DNA of 64,000 bases from an uncultured Lachnospiraceae bacterium. GTDB lineage: Bacteria > Bacillota > Clostridia > Lachnospirales > Lachnospiraceae. Shown here piece by piece: positions 17,877 to 27,129 of this stretch (positions within the stretch are counted from its first letter, which is position 1; every line of letters begins with the position of its first letter). The notes beneath the pieces are model-generated. The model saw only the letters and a program-made list of their open reading frames with translations. It searched no databases and was not told the DNA's origin. Made by a program: the position numbers and the translations under genes. The DNA lies in the NCBI GenBank assembly GCA_910578345.1, contig CAJTRA010000017.1, positions 1-64,000 on the forward strand, in the 5' to 3' direction.

Positions 17877-20009
17877 CTATACTTCCCATTTCAGCGGAAA
17901 TTCCAATTCCACCCTCACAGCCTTTCTTCCCGTAAGCTCCTCGCTCCGTTCATCTGGCTGGAACGTACCGGCATATAAAGTGAAATGTGTACCGTCCATC
18001 ACGCGTTCTCCCTCAAAATTCACCACCGTAAATGCCTTTGATCCGATCCTAAGTGTCGCCCGCACTGTCTCTCCTGCCTTTACCCGTACTCTTTGAAAGG
18101 CACAGAGCGTCGGATTCTTTACCGCATACGCAGAGTCTGTATTCTTGATATAGATCTGGACCACATCTTCTGTGTCACGCTTCCCCAGATTCTGCACCGT
18201 CACGCTGACCGACACGGGATGCTCGCCGTCCGCATCCTCCAGACTCCCGCAAACCCTGGCTTTTGTCACTGCCACATCTCCATACGTCAGGCCGAATCCA
18301 AAAGGATACTGCGCTTTTCCTTCCATATAGCGGTAGGTTCTGCCCGCCATACGATAGTCTGTGAATTCCGGCAGACTGTCGCCGTCCTCATAGAATGTCA
18401 CCGGAAGCTTACCGGAAGGGGACGCCTCCCCGAACAAAATCTCAGCGGCAGTTCTTCCACCTCTGGCGCCAGGATACCATAACTGCATAATAGCATTAAA
18501 ATGCCTGGCCGGATAACGCAAATCCATGGCGCTTCCCGTCATCAGACATAAGATCACCGGTCTGCCGGTCTTAGCGATCGTCTCCATCAGCTCCCTCTGC
18601 GGTTTCGGAAGAAGCAGGTCGGTCTTATCCCCGGAAGCATAACTGTTGCCTGCATCCCCTTCTTCCCCTTCCAGAGTCTCGTCCAACCCCAGACAGAGCA
18701 CCACCACATCACTATGTTCGGCGACAATCTGCGCCTCTGTAAGTCTGTCTCCTGCCAGAGCAAGTGCCTCTGTCTTATCTGCAAGCAGTCCGCACCCCTC
18801 CGAGAACAGAACCCTTGCTCTTCCATTCACATAGCTGCGGATTCCCTCCGCTACTGTGATATATTCCGAGGAAGTTCCATGGTAATTGCCCACTAATGGT
18901 CTGCGGCTGTCCGCATTTGGCCCGATCACGCCGATTGTCTTGATATCGTCCACGACAAGGGGCAGAATTCCGTCATTTTTCAGAAGAACCATACTCTCCC
19001 GCGCGGCCCGGTCTGCCAGCGCGACATGTTCGCTGCATTCCACCATCTCATAATTCAGTTTATCATACTCATTTTCCTCGAACAAGCCCAGAAGAAACCG
19101 GGTCGTAAACAGGCGTACAGCCGCCTGTGTAATGCTGTCTTCCGTGACAAGTCCCTGTTGCAGCGCTTCCAGCAGATGCAGATAGGTAACGCCACAGTTA
19201 AGATCACATCCTGCATTCAACGCCATTGCCGCGGACTGTGTCGGCGTGGCAGTCACCATATGATGTTCATGAAAATCTTTGATCGCCCAGCAGTCAGACA
19301 CGAAATGTCCCTCAAAGTTCCATTTCCCACGCAGAATATCCCGGATCAGCGTCTCGCTTCCACAACACGGTTCCCCGTTCACTCTATTGTAGGCTCCCAT
19401 CACTGCTTCCACATGAGCTTCTTTTACCAGTGCCTCAAAAGCCGGCAGATAAGTCTCTTCCATGTCTTTCGGGTCAGCTTTCGCATCAAACTCGTGCCGC
19501 AGCGCCTCCGGTCCGGAATGCACCGCAAAATGCTTTGCACAGGCCGCGGCTTTCATGAATTCTCCGTCCCCCTGCAGACCTTTGACGAACGCAACCCCCA
19601 ATCTGGAGGTCAGATAAGGATCCTCCCCGTATGTCTCATGACCTCTTCCCCATCTGGGATCCCGAAAAAGATTGATGTTCGGAGACCAGAAGGTGAGTCC
19701 TTTATAGATATCTCTGTCATGATGTGCGGAAAATTCATTATACTTTGCCCTACCTTCTGTTCCCACACAGTCTCCGATCTTACCCGCCAGCTCCTCATCA
19801 AAAGCCGCGGCAATGCCGATCGCCTGCGGAAATACCGTGGCGACGCCTGCCCTGGCGACACCATGCAGTCCCTCTCCCCACCAGTTGTAAGCCGGAATCC
19901 CCAATCGTTCGATCGCCGGGGCGTTATACTTAAGCTGTCCGACGCGCTCCTCCACCGTCATCTGCGCCACAAGCTCCTCTGCTTTCTTTCTCGCCTCTTC
20001 TCTTTTCAT
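17877..20009 (-). CDS. GH3 beta-glycosidase (beta-glucosidase/xylosidase type)
   Basis: A 710-residue family 3 enzyme. Start at 20009 is preferred because GGAG lies 6-9 bases upstream; two in-frame ATGs at 20021 and 20048 are alternatives. The N-terminal barrel has YNWWGEGLHG, KHFAVHSGPE and FVSDCWAI with nucleophile Asp239. The second domain begins around residue 330 (ESMVLLKNDGILPL), with GEEGDAGNS supplying the acid/base region. A C-terminal fibronectin-III-like domain (FGFGLTYG onward) completes the usual plan. No signal peptide, so cytoplasmic. The SDCWAI motif is common in xylosidases and beta-glucosidases; the exact sugar is uncertain. Confidence 0.92.
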   Translation of the reverse strand: MKREEARKKAEELVAQMTVEERVGQLKYNAPAIERLGIPAYNWWGEGLHGVARAGVATVFPQAIGIAAAFDEELAGKIGDCVGTEGRAKYNEFSAHHDRDIYKGLTFWSPNINLFRDPRWGRGHETYGEDPYLTSRLGVAFVKGLQGDGEFMKAAACAKHFAVHSGPEALRHEFDAKADPKDMEETYLPAFEALVKEAHVEAVMGAYNRVNGEPCCGSETLIRDILRGKWNFEGHFVSDCWAIKDFHEHHMVTATPTQSAAMALNAGCDLNCGVTYLHLLEALQQGLVTEDSITQAAVRLFTTRFLLGLFEENEYDKLNYEMVECSEHVALADRAARESMVLLKNDGILPLVVDDIKTIGVIGPNADSRRPLVGNYHGTSSEYITVAEGIRSYVNGRARVLFSEGCGLLADKTEALALAGDRLTEAQIVAEHSDVVVLCLGLDETLEGEEGDAGNSYASGDKTDLLLPKPQRELMETIAKTGRPVILCLMTGSAMDLRYPARHFNAIMQLWYPGARGGRTAAEILFGEASPSGKLPVTFYEDGDSLPEFTDYRMAGRTYRYMEGKAQYPFGFGLTYGDVAVTKARVCGSLEDADGEHPVSVSVTVQNLGKRDTEDVVQIYIKNTDSAYAVKNPTLCAFQRVRVKAGETVRATLRIGSKAFTVVNFEGERVMDGTHFTLYAGTFQPDERSEELTGRKAVRVELEFPLKWEV

Positions 20010-20060
20010 ACGCTTCTCCATTCCGAAACATTCATCCAAACGATCCATTCTTCTTTGCTA

Positions 20061-20117
20061 TCAGCCTTTTACTGCACCTGCTGTCAATCCATCTACGATC
20101 TGGTTGCTGAAGATACC
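20061..20117 (-). pseudogene. Fossil C-terminal tail of a MalG-type sugar ABC permease
   Basis: Directly upstream of the GH3 gene, the minus strand encodes the 18-residue tail GIFSNQIVDGLTAGAVKG followed by TGA. This is the classic C terminus of carbohydrate ABC permeases; the intact permease at 45673 ends KGIAAGAVKG. Going further upstream the frame meets TAG at 20118-20120 and no permease sequence is recognisable. The body of the gene has therefore been deleted, leaving the tail. It suggests the GH3-GH29 genes once followed their own ABC transporter. Confidence 0.75.
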
Positions 20118-20332
20118 CTATCTCAGGTGCCATATAGATGACATCTCAAATACATGATATCACATAGATCAAAACCTCGACATGGTTTATCACATTTTAC
20201 ATTTGTAATTACACAACACATGCCACACAGAAGACCTGTCCCTGGACTGTGCAGCGAATCCGGCCGGATTCAACAAGTTCCATTTTATCTCATAACCGCA
20301 AAGCATAAATATGCATTCTTTTGACTTTTTTC

Positions 20333-20361
20333 TTGTGTAATATAACATGCAGTGGTATACT
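20333..20361 (+). promoter_or_regulatory. Probable promoter of the NhaC-type antiporter, with a 170-nt leader
   Basis: -35 TTGTGT (20333-20338), 17-base spacer ending TGG, extended -10 TATACT (20356-20361). The leader 20368-20537 contains small hairpins (GGGGGATCTCTCCC; CGGC-ATACCAA-GCCG) but no riboswitch class I can name. The rest of the gap back to 20118 shows no gene. Confidence 0.5.
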
Positions 20362-20537
20362 ATCCTCGGCAGTCGTGCTACACATCCGGCATTTGTTATC
20401 TGTGCCACAATATAGTTTATGCATTTTTATACAAAATTGGGGGATCTCTCCCACACGGCATACCAAGCCGCACCATATTGTCCAGAACGCCGGGAAGCAT
20501 GACGGCTCAATTCTAAGAGAAAAGGGAGTACAAAAGA

Positions 20538-22139
20538 ATGAAAAAGAAAAAACTGTTACGGGGAGCAGGCCTTTTTATCCTCTGTATGGCTCTTCTGCCG
20601 CTTACCGCATTTGCCGCAGAAGAAGGCGCAGAGTATACACCTGTTATGTATGCCACCTTCTGGGCGCTGATCCCTCCCATCGTAGCCATCGTACTGTCAC
20701 TGATCACGAAAGAAGTCTACAGTTCTCTTTTCGTCGGGATCTTAGTGGGTGGATTATTCTATTCCGGTTTTTCTTTCGAGGAAACCCTCAGCCACATCTT
20801 TAACGACGGATTTGTCGCCGTCTTGTCCGACAGCTATAATGTAGGCATTCTGATCTTCCTTGTGATTCTGGGCGCTATGGTAAGCCTGATGAACCGGGCA
20901 GGCGGATCTGCCGCTTTCGGCCATTTCGCCAAGGAAAAGATCAAAACACGCACTGGCGCGCAGCTTGCAACCGTCGCACTGGGCGTACTGATCTTCATTG
21001 ACGATTATTTCAACTGTCTCACCGTGGGCAGTGTCATGAAACCTGTCACAGACGAACATAAAGTTTCCCGCGCGAAATTAGCCTATCTGATCGACGCCAC
21101 CGCTGCGCCAGTCTGCATCATCGCGCCGATCTCTTCCTGGGCGGCGGCTGTATCCGGTTTCGTCGAGGGAGAAGACGGTTTCTCCATCTTTATCCGTGCG
21201 ATCCCTTATAACTTCTATGCCATCTTAACGATCATCATGATGATCTCCGTGGTACTTCTAAAGGTTGACTTCGGTCCAATGAAAGCACATGAAGATAACG
21301 CATTAAAGGGCGACCTGTTTTCCACCGGAAAAGGGGCTACCGCACAGGAGACGGAGCCTGTTAATCCCAAAGGAAAAGTGATCGATCTGCTGATTCCCAT
21401 TGTCACATTGATCATCTGCTGCGTGATCGGCATGATATACACGGGCGGTTTCTTTGACGGCGCCGGTTTTGTCACTGCTTTCTCCAATTCAGACGCTTCC
21501 GTCGGTCTTGCACTGGGCAGTATCTGCGCAATGATCCTGACGATCATCATCTACCTGATCCGCAGAGTCTTAAGTTTTACAGACTGTATGAAGTGTCTGC
21601 CCAACGGCTTTAAAGCCATGGTTCCGGCCATCCTGATCCTTACCTTTGCATGGACCTTAAAAGCGATGACGGATTCTCTCGGCGCAGCAGTCTTTGTCGC
21701 TGACACGGTACAAAGAAGCGCAGGATCCTTTATGAATTTCCTGCCTGCGATCATTTTCGTTGTGGCATGTTTCCTCGCGTTCTCAACCGGTACTTCCTGG
21801 GGAACTTTCGGTATCCTGATCCCTATTGTGGTAAATGTATTCATGAACTCCAATCCTCAACTCATGATCATCTCCATCTCAGCCTGTATGGCGGGTGCGG
21901 TATGTGGCGATCACTGTTCTCCGATCTCCGATACCACGATCATGGCCTCCGCCGGCGCACAGTGCGATCACGTCAGTCATGTGTCCACACAGCTGCCTTA
22001 CGCGATCCTGGTTGCCGTTATCTCCTTTATCACTTATCTTGTAGCCGGTTTCGCCCAGAGCGCATGGATCTCCCTTCCCGTGGGAATCGTTCTGCTGCTG
22101 CTCACACTCGTTGTGATCAGGAATCTCAACAAAAAATAG
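20538..22139 (+). CDS. Na+/H+ antiporter NhaC family protein
   Basis: A 533-residue polytopic membrane protein. An N-terminal signal-like segment (about 5-26, ending TAFAAEEG) is followed by roughly 11-12 helices. IFIDDYFNCLTVGSVM, with paired acidic residues in a helix, and the late GDHCSPISDTTIMASAGAQCDHVSHV block are hallmarks of the NhaC/IT superfamily. Members exchange sodium for protons or import amino acids, so the substrate is not certain. GGGAG lies 9 bases before the ATG. Single-gene unit with its own promoter and a strong terminator. Confidence 0.9.
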   Translation: MKKKKLLRGAGLFILCMALLPLTAFAAEEGAEYTPVMYATFWALIPPIVAIVLSLITKEVYSSLFVGILVGGLFYSGFSFEETLSHIFNDGFVAVLSDSYNVGILIFLVILGAMVSLMNRAGGSAAFGHFAKEKIKTRTGAQLATVALGVLIFIDDYFNCLTVGSVMKPVTDEHKVSRAKLAYLIDATAAPVCIIAPISSWAAAVSGFVEGEDGFSIFIRAIPYNFYAILTIIMMISVVLLKVDFGPMKAHEDNALKGDLFSTGKGATAQETEPVNPKGKVIDLLIPIVTLIICCVIGMIYTGGFFDGAGFVTAFSNSDASVGLALGSICAMILTIIIYLIRRVLSFTDCMKCLPNGFKAMVPAILILTFAWTLKAMTDSLGAAVFVADTVQRSAGSFMNFLPAIIFVVACFLAFSTGTSWGTFGILIPIVVNVFMNSNPQLMIISISACMAGAVCGDHCSPISDTTIMASAGAQCDHVSHVSTQLPYAILVAVISFITYLVAGFAQSAWISLPVGIVLLLLTLVVIRNLNKK

Positions 22140-22220
22140 GATGCGCCTGCTAGCGATATCCATGGAGATTCTATCAGACTAAAGAGATGCAGCAATTAAG
22201 ATTAAATTAAATAACAAACG

Positions 22221-22293
22221 AAATCAAATATCCCGCAGGACTGCCGTCGTGTTCTTCCAGACACAACCGTCTTCCCCGCGGGATATTTGATTT
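22221..22293. terminator. Bidirectional terminator between the antiporter and ApbE genes
   Basis: AAATCAAATATCCCGC (22221-22236) pairs perfectly with GCGGGATATTTGATTT (22278-22293) around a 41-base loop that contains a further GTCGTGTTC/GACACAAC hairpin. It lies between two convergent genes. Confidence 0.75.
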
Positions 22294-22386
22294 CGATAAA
22301 GTTCTTGTATTATGAAAACAGACAGAGGATTTTTTATATCCAATTGATTAAATCTAGATATAATTTTTGACACTTTATTACTTTTT

Positions 22387-23448
22387 CTACTTTTCAGCTT
22401 CAATCACATGAATCTTCATCTCTCGACAATCTTTTTGCAAATTAAATCTATCTTTAATTCTTTCTGTCAGATAGACTTTTTGATCCTCTGTGACAAAAAT
22501 CACGTCAAATATCTGTTCTTCCTGGTGCTCCTTCCAGTACGACACCGCATCTTCCAGCCCCATGACAAAAAGTGATGTGGACAAAGCATCGCACAGTCTG
22601 CCTTCTTTAGCAATGACGGTCACAGAGGCAAGACCGTTATTCACAGGGCAGCCCGTAGCCGGATCGATAATATGCCCGTAGCGCACACCGTCTTCTCCAA
22701 TAAAATATCGCTCGTAATTCCCCGAAGTCACGACGGAACGGTCAGAAATTTGAAGGGTCCCGAATATCCCTTCCCCGAAGGGACTCCTAAGCCCCAGCCT
22801 CCAGTCACTGCCATCGGGCTTTCCCCCGACCGCCTGGATATTGCCGCCGATATCCAGAAGGGCTGAAGTAATGCCTGCCTTCTCTATCACCTGCACTGCC
22901 CTGTCGCCTGCGCTGCCCTTTCCGACAGCTCCCAGATCGAGCATCATTCCTTCTTCCAGGGTAATCTGATCTCCCGCCACCAGCACCCGCTCATAGCCAA
23001 CCCGTTCTAACAATCTGTCAATCTGCTCCAGAGAGGGAATCTGGTTCTCCTCCTTCGTGAATCCCCATGCCGTCAGCACAGGATACAAGGTCGGCTCAAG
23101 CGCACCGTCTGTCTTCTCTGCCATTTCCAGTGCAAACTGGATTATCTGCGCCGTCTCTTCCTGTACCGTCACAGGCCGCCCTCCGCCATGATTGACCGCA
23201 TAGATATCGCTGTCCTCATCGGTGACTGACCATAACGCTTCCAGACGTCCAATCTCCTCTTTCGCCTGCCGCAAAGCCGACTGCGCTTTTTTGGCATCTT
23301 CATCATATACCGTGAAGGTCATATAAGTATCCATGGCGAAAAAGGAACTGGAATACGCTTCTTCTCTCCCTTTTCTTCCGGCACAGGAAGTCAGTATCAA
23401 AGACAGACTAAGGATCCATACGCATAACCTTCTATTGATTGCTATCAC
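22387..23448 (-). CDS. apbE: FAD:protein FMN transferase, lipoprotein
   Basis: A 353-residue ApbE-family protein. The N terminus is a lipoprotein signal peptide ending LILTSC (Cys at 22). Family motifs are FFAMDTYMTFTVY, WSVTDEDSDIYAVN, DLGAVGKGSAGD (metal/FAD site), LLDIGGNIQAVGGKPDG and HIIDPATGCPVNNG. The enzyme moves FMN from FAD onto a threonine of partner redox proteins outside the membrane (Rnf, Nqr or secreted flavoproteins); no partner gene is nearby. A GTG start at 23448 fits AGGAAG 9 bases upstream. It follows the ThrH-like gene by 43 bases. Confidence 0.93.
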   Translation of the reverse strand: MIAINRRLCVWILSLSLILTSCAGRKGREEAYSSSFFAMDTYMTFTVYDEDAKKAQSALRQAKEEIGRLEALWSVTDEDSDIYAVNHGGGRPVTVQEETAQIIQFALEMAEKTDGALEPTLYPVLTAWGFTKEENQIPSLEQIDRLLERVGYERVLVAGDQITLEEGMMLDLGAVGKGSAGDRAVQVIEKAGITSALLDIGGNIQAVGGKPDGSDWRLGLRSPFGEGIFGTLQISDRSVVTSGNYERYFIGEDGVRYGHIIDPATGCPVNNGLASVTVIAKEGRLCDALSTSLFVMGLEDAVSYWKEHQEEQIFDVIFVTEDQKVYLTERIKDRFNLQKDCREMKIHVIEAEK

Positions 23449-23491
23449 CTCTCATGTCTTCCTGCTTTCCGGGAATGTTTGGCCGCCTCTC

Positions 23492-24097
23492 TCATAACGC
23501 CCGACGGATGGCAGCCATCAGCTCTTCATAAGTCTCATAAGCCGCAAAATGCGGATTATCCCTGATAATCTGTTCCGTGCTCTTAAAGAGGAATCCCGCC
23601 TTGCTTGCCCGGATCATACCAAGATCATTATGGCTGTCACCCGCGGCGATCGTCTCAAACCCGATCGACTGCAGTGCTTTCACCGTAGAAAGCTTAGAAT
23701 CTTCAATTCTCATCTTAAATCCTGTGATCTCGCCGTCCGGTGCAGTCTCAAGTGTATTACAGAAAATCGTAGGCCATCCTAATTTCTCCATCAGAGGACC
23801 TGCAAACTGCGTGAAGGTGTCGCTGATAATAATAACTTGTGTTATACTACGTAATTCATCCAGGAATTCCCTTGCCCCAGGAAAGGGATAGATCTTCGCG
23901 ATCGTCTCCTGGATCTGCCTCAGTCCCAGACCATGCTCCTTCAATACTCCCAGCCGCCAGCGCATCAGCTTATCATAGTCCGGCTCTTCCCTGGTCGTCC
24001 TCTTTAATTCCGGAATCCCGCTTGCCTGTGCAAAAGCGATCCAGATCTCCGGCACCAGCACGCCCTCCAGATCAAGGCACACAATATTCATACTCAT
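23492..24097 (-). CDS. thrH: ThrH-like phosphoserine/homoserine phosphatase (HAD family)
   Basis: A 201-residue HAD-superfamily enzyme. ATG at 24097 has GGGAGG 7 bases upstream; the longer frame is unlikely. MNIVCLDLEGVLVPEIW carries the nucleophile motif DxE(G), a ThrH hallmark, then IIISDTFTQFA (motif II Ser/Thr), K in SKLSTVKAL and AGDSHNDLGM (motif IV acidic pair). In Pseudomonas ThrH acts as phosphoserine phosphatase and phosphoserine:homoserine phosphotransferase. The length matches (about 203). Close to ApbE in the same direction. Confidence 0.85.
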   Translation of the reverse strand: MSMNIVCLDLEGVLVPEIWIAFAQASGIPELKRTTREEPDYDKLMRWRLGVLKEHGLGLRQIQETIAKIYPFPGAREFLDELRSITQVIIISDTFTQFAGPLMEKLGWPTIFCNTLETAPDGEITGFKMRIEDSKLSTVKALQSIGFETIAAGDSHNDLGMIRASKAGFLFKSTEQIIRDNPHFAAYETYEELMAAIRRAL

Positions 24098-24160
24098 AAC
24101 CTGTCCTCCCATTGTTCTATCTTTTTGCCTGTCTATGACTCTTCCCACGCCAACCAACAT

Positions 24161-24179
24161 GTCACAGCTTTGCTGTGAC
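24161..24179. repeat. Short intergenic palindrome, copy A4
   Basis: GTCACAGC-TTT-GCTGTGAC, a perfect 8-bp stem with a three-base loop, in the gap between the deacetylase and the ThrH-like gene. Related in outline to 8851-8872 (CACAGGCTTGCCTGTG). Confidence 0.45.
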
Positions 24180-24239
24180 TCAAATCACACGACAGGCAAA
24201 CTTGTTCTTCGCACACTCTCGTCTTCAACTTCTTCTCTG

Positions 24240-25040
24240 TCAGGCGCGGCAATGTATTCTCTCCCCGGCAGACAGGCTGACTACCCTGTCCCCATCCCGC
24301 AGATACAGTGTAACCGCCGTCGGATTATAGGCAAGATCCCCTTCCACAGAGACTACAAGCGACCGCATCGCCGTCACATACTCATAGATTTCCAGATTCG
24401 TGGCATACCACACGTCTTCCCACCCTTTTAGCCTCTCACAGATCCTTTCTATATGTTCCCATGCACCATCCCTGTCAAACTCATAACTATGTCCCCAGAT
24501 ATATAGAAGAGACTGGCTGCGGTAGCCTGGCTGCTCTAAGAAGTCATCCAGCATCACATCCGTCACCTCGTCATGGTGACAGGTAGGGTGCCATCTCATG
24601 AAGTCCGCCGGCAGATTGAAATTCATCGTTGATTCCACACTGCGGCTGTAGACGATCCCTGCATCCCGCGCCGCCTGGATCAGTCTGTCATTGTATTCCC
24701 CGTAAGGGTAAGACATCCCCTGCACAATCCTGCCGCTGCACTTTTCCAGCGCACGCCTGTCCTCATAGACTTCCCGCATCGTCTGCGTCAATGACAACTG
24801 ATTGAAAAAAGGATGGGTCACACCGTGACACGCCACCTCATGATTCTCATACAGCTTCTCCACTTCTTTGCTGTCAATAAAACCTGGCTGTCCTAACGTG
24901 CCGCTGTTGATATGAAAAGTCCCCTTCATTCCCTTTTCATTAAAAAGACCGACCAAACGTCTGTCATGGATCTGCGCATCGTCATAACTAAATGTCAATG
25001 CCTTCCCTCTTCCTCCTGGAAACAAAAATTGTAGTGCCAT
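24240..25040 (-). CDS. Polysaccharide deacetylase-like protein
   Basis: A 266-residue NodB-homology (CE4-like) protein. ATG at 25040 has GGAGG 9 bases upstream and begins after the holA stop; a GTG ten codons earlier overlaps holA. ALTFSYDDAQ supplies the first motif (FSYDD rather than TFDDG), then HEVACHGVTHPF (HxxxH metal site) and GMSYPYGEYND. There is no signal peptide, so it is probably cytoplasmic and may act on a small amide or sugar. A C-terminal beta region is present from about residue 225. Substrate unknown. Confidence 0.82.
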   Translation of the reverse strand: MALQFLFPGGRGKALTFSYDDAQIHDRRLVGLFNEKGMKGTFHINSGTLGQPGFIDSKEVEKLYENHEVACHGVTHPFFNQLSLTQTMREVYEDRRALEKCSGRIVQGMSYPYGEYNDRLIQAARDAGIVYSRSVESTMNFNLPADFMRWHPTCHHDEVTDVMLDDFLEQPGYRSQSLLYIWGHSYEFDRDGAWEHIERICERLKGWEDVWYATNLEIYEYVTAMRSLVVSVEGDLAYNPTAVTLYLRDGDRVVSLSAGERIHCRA

Positions 25041-25056
25041 CCTGCTGCCTCCTCTC

Positions 25057-26040
25057 CTACTTTGCTTCACTGTACTGTACGATCAACAACTCCACACTCA
25101 TAATATCGTTCATTCTTCCCGTCTTGACCCTCTCTTCCGCTTCCACACAGTCTGTCAGGGCCCTGCGCAGATCTTCCTCCTGAAATCCGGATGCCTGCGA
25201 CACATATTTTCTGGCGATGAACCCGGCCAATCCCACTTTCGCACCGATGGTATTGGTATCATACCCTTTCTTTTTCAACTCCTTTACCTGCAGGAGAAGA
25301 TTAAACTGCCTGGCGATCAGAAAGAGGATCCGCATCGGCGGTTCCTTCAGCGTCAGAAGATCATAATATAGATGCAGCGCCTCCCTCTGCCGCTTCTGCG
25401 CCACGGCGCTTATCATATCGAAGATCTGACTGCTCACCTGTCTGGTGCAGACCGTCTCGATGTCCTGTGCCGTGATCACATCCCGTTCCATACAATAACA
25501 GAAGAGCTTCTCTAATTCTCCTCTGATATTCTCCATATTCGGTCCGGTCTTATCCAGGAAAAGATTCAGATCACGCTCTGTGATCTTCTTGTTCTCTTTC
25601 TTTAGAAAGCCGAGAATCCAGCGCTTCAGCACCGCTTCCTCCTGCGCCTTAAACTCAATGGCACGCCCCTTCGCCGTAGCCGCCTTGTACAGTTTGCTGC
25701 GCTTATCCACCGACTCCTCCACAAACACGAAGAAAGCCGTCTCGGCCGGACTCTGCAGATAAAGCGCCAATTCTTCCCCGCCGCGGGCAAAAAGGCCGCT
25801 GTTTTCCAGCATCAGCACACGGCGCTCTGCGAAAAAGGGCATCGTCTCAGCCAAGTCAATCACTTCCCCAGGTGAAATGTGCTTCCCCTCGAAATAGTGA
25901 AAGTTCATCGCATCCCGGTCTCCTAACAGCGCCTTTTTCACTCTGTCCTTGTACTGGCTGCGCAGATATGTCTCTTCCCCGTACAGAATATATACCTGCT
26001 TCAACTGTCCTGTCTTGATCTCTTCTGCTAATTTCTGCAT
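25057..26040 (-). CDS. holA: DNA polymerase III subunit delta
   Basis: A 327-residue clamp-loader delta subunit. LKQVYILYGEETYLRSQY at the N terminus is the typical HolA opening, followed by AETMPFFAERRVLMLEN and the helical C-terminal domain with FLIARQFNLLLQVKEL and EERVKTGRMND, closely matching the Firmicute form. It opens the sliding clamp during loading. AGGA lies 9 bases before the ATG. It follows the REC-synthetase fusion by 12 bases, so the two are likely on one message. Confidence 0.95.
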   Translation of the reverse strand: MQKLAEEIKTGQLKQVYILYGEETYLRSQYKDRVKKALLGDRDAMNFHYFEGKHISPGEVIDLAETMPFFAERRVLMLENSGLFARGGEELALYLQSPAETAFFVFVEESVDKRSKLYKAATAKGRAIEFKAQEEAVLKRWILGFLKKENKKITERDLNLFLDKTGPNMENIRGELEKLFCYCMERDVITAQDIETVCTRQVSSQIFDMISAVAQKRQREALHLYYDLLTLKEPPMRILFLIARQFNLLLQVKELKKKGYDTNTIGAKVGLAGFIARKYVSQASGFQEEDLRRALTDCVEAEERVKTGRMNDIMSVELLIVQYSEAK

Positions 26041-26052
26041 AAACCAGTTCCT

Positions 26053-27129
26053 TTAACCTGCTTTTCCGTCCATATCAATCTTATTGCGCAGATCCTGCAT
26101 CTGATGATCCAGCATCTCTATGGAATCTGCGCAGACTTTGAGCTGTGTCACAATCTCTTCCGCGTTGTTCACATCTTTCTTGTATTTCAGCTTATGTTCC
26201 AGACTCGCCCAGAAATCCATGGCAATCGTGCGAAACTGCACTTCCGCTTTCATATACTTCTTCTCATTTGACAGAAAGATCGGCACGCTTAAGATAAGGT
26301 GCAGACTCCTGTAGCCGTTGTCCTTCGGATTCTGTATGTAATCCTTTTTGCGGAGAAGAAGGATGTCGTCCTGCCGGATCACCAGGTCCGCCAGACGATA
26401 GATATCATCCGGAAAAGAGCAGATGACGCGCAGACCCGCCACATCTGTCAGATGCTCTCTGATATTCTCCACCGTGATCGGATATCCCTTCCGCTCCAGT
26501 TTCTCATAGATGCTCTCCGGGGATTTCAGGCGGCTTTTGATAGACTCAAAAGGATTGCGCTTGTATTCCCTGGAAAATTCTTCATTCAACACCTTAAGCC
26601 GCGTCTCGATCTCCATGATAGCAAACCGGTATTCCATCATCAGGCGGTTGAAAGGTTCCGCCTCCTTCAGCTTCTCGGCCTGGATGCGGATAATCCGGTC
26701 CTGCTGCCGCAGAGTCTGTCTCTGCACCTCCACCTGCTCTTCCAGACTGTTCTTATACGCAAACAAATCGATCGTATTCTTGACCCTGTTCTTGACGATC
26801 GAACCGTCAAAAGGCTTATGGATAAAATCAGAGACTCCAATCTCCAGGCACCTGCTCTCAACTTCCGCCGCGTTCTCGCCGCTGATCACAAGCACCGGAA
26901 TCTGCTCTAACCATCCATTGCCTTTCATGGCGTCGATCACTGCATAGCCGTCCATCTCCGGCATCTGCAGATCCAGGAGAACCGCCGACAGCTCCGCCTT
27001 GTACTCCAACAATTTGCGAAGCGCCTGGTGGCCGTTCTCCGCCATCTCTATCTCGTAACTTTCCTCCAGCATTTCCCGCAGCAGCTCGCGGTTCACTGTT
27101 GCGTCATCCACTACCAGTATCTTCTGCAT
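26053..27129 (-). CDS. Response-regulator receiver fused to a small alarmone (p)ppGpp synthetase domain
   Basis: A 358-residue protein starting MQKILVVDD; GGGG lies about 10 bases before the ATG. Residues 1-122 are a REC domain with acidic pocket DD (8-9), phospho-acceptor Asp53 (LLDLQMP) and Lys105 (HKPF). Residues about 125-185 form a coiled-coil linker. Residues 186-320 are a RelA/SpoT synthetase of the RelQ/YjbM type: SRLKSPESIYEKLERKGY, Asp229 in DVAGLRVICSF, G-loop NGYRSLHL (Tyr273), Glu296 in EVQFRT and DFWASLEHKLKYK. There is no HD hydrolase, TGS or ACT domain. The design suggests alarmone synthesis switched by phosphorylation. No histidine kinase adjoins it. Confidence 0.92.
   Translation of the reverse strand: MQKILVVDDATVNRELLREMLEESYEIEMAENGHQALRKLLEYKAELSAVLLDLQMPEMDGYAVIDAMKGNGWLEQIPVLVISGENAAEVESRCLEIGVSDFIHKPFDGSIVKNRVKNTIDLFAYKNSLEEQVEVQRQTLRQQDRIIRIQAEKLKEAEPFNRLMMEYRFAIMEIETRLKVLNEEFSREYKRNPFESIKSRLKSPESIYEKLERKGYPITVENIREHLTDVAGLRVICSFPDDIYRLADLVIRQDDILLLRKKDYIQNPKDNGYRSLHLILSVPIFLSNEKKYMKAEVQFRTIAMDFWASLEHKLKYKKDVNNAEEIVTQLKVCADSIEMLDHQMQDLRNKIDMDGKAG

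Noticed and set aside
20190..20408. 72-codon minus-strand frame upstream of the antiporter
   Set aside because: Irregular composition, no ribosome site, and it runs over the antiporter promoter.
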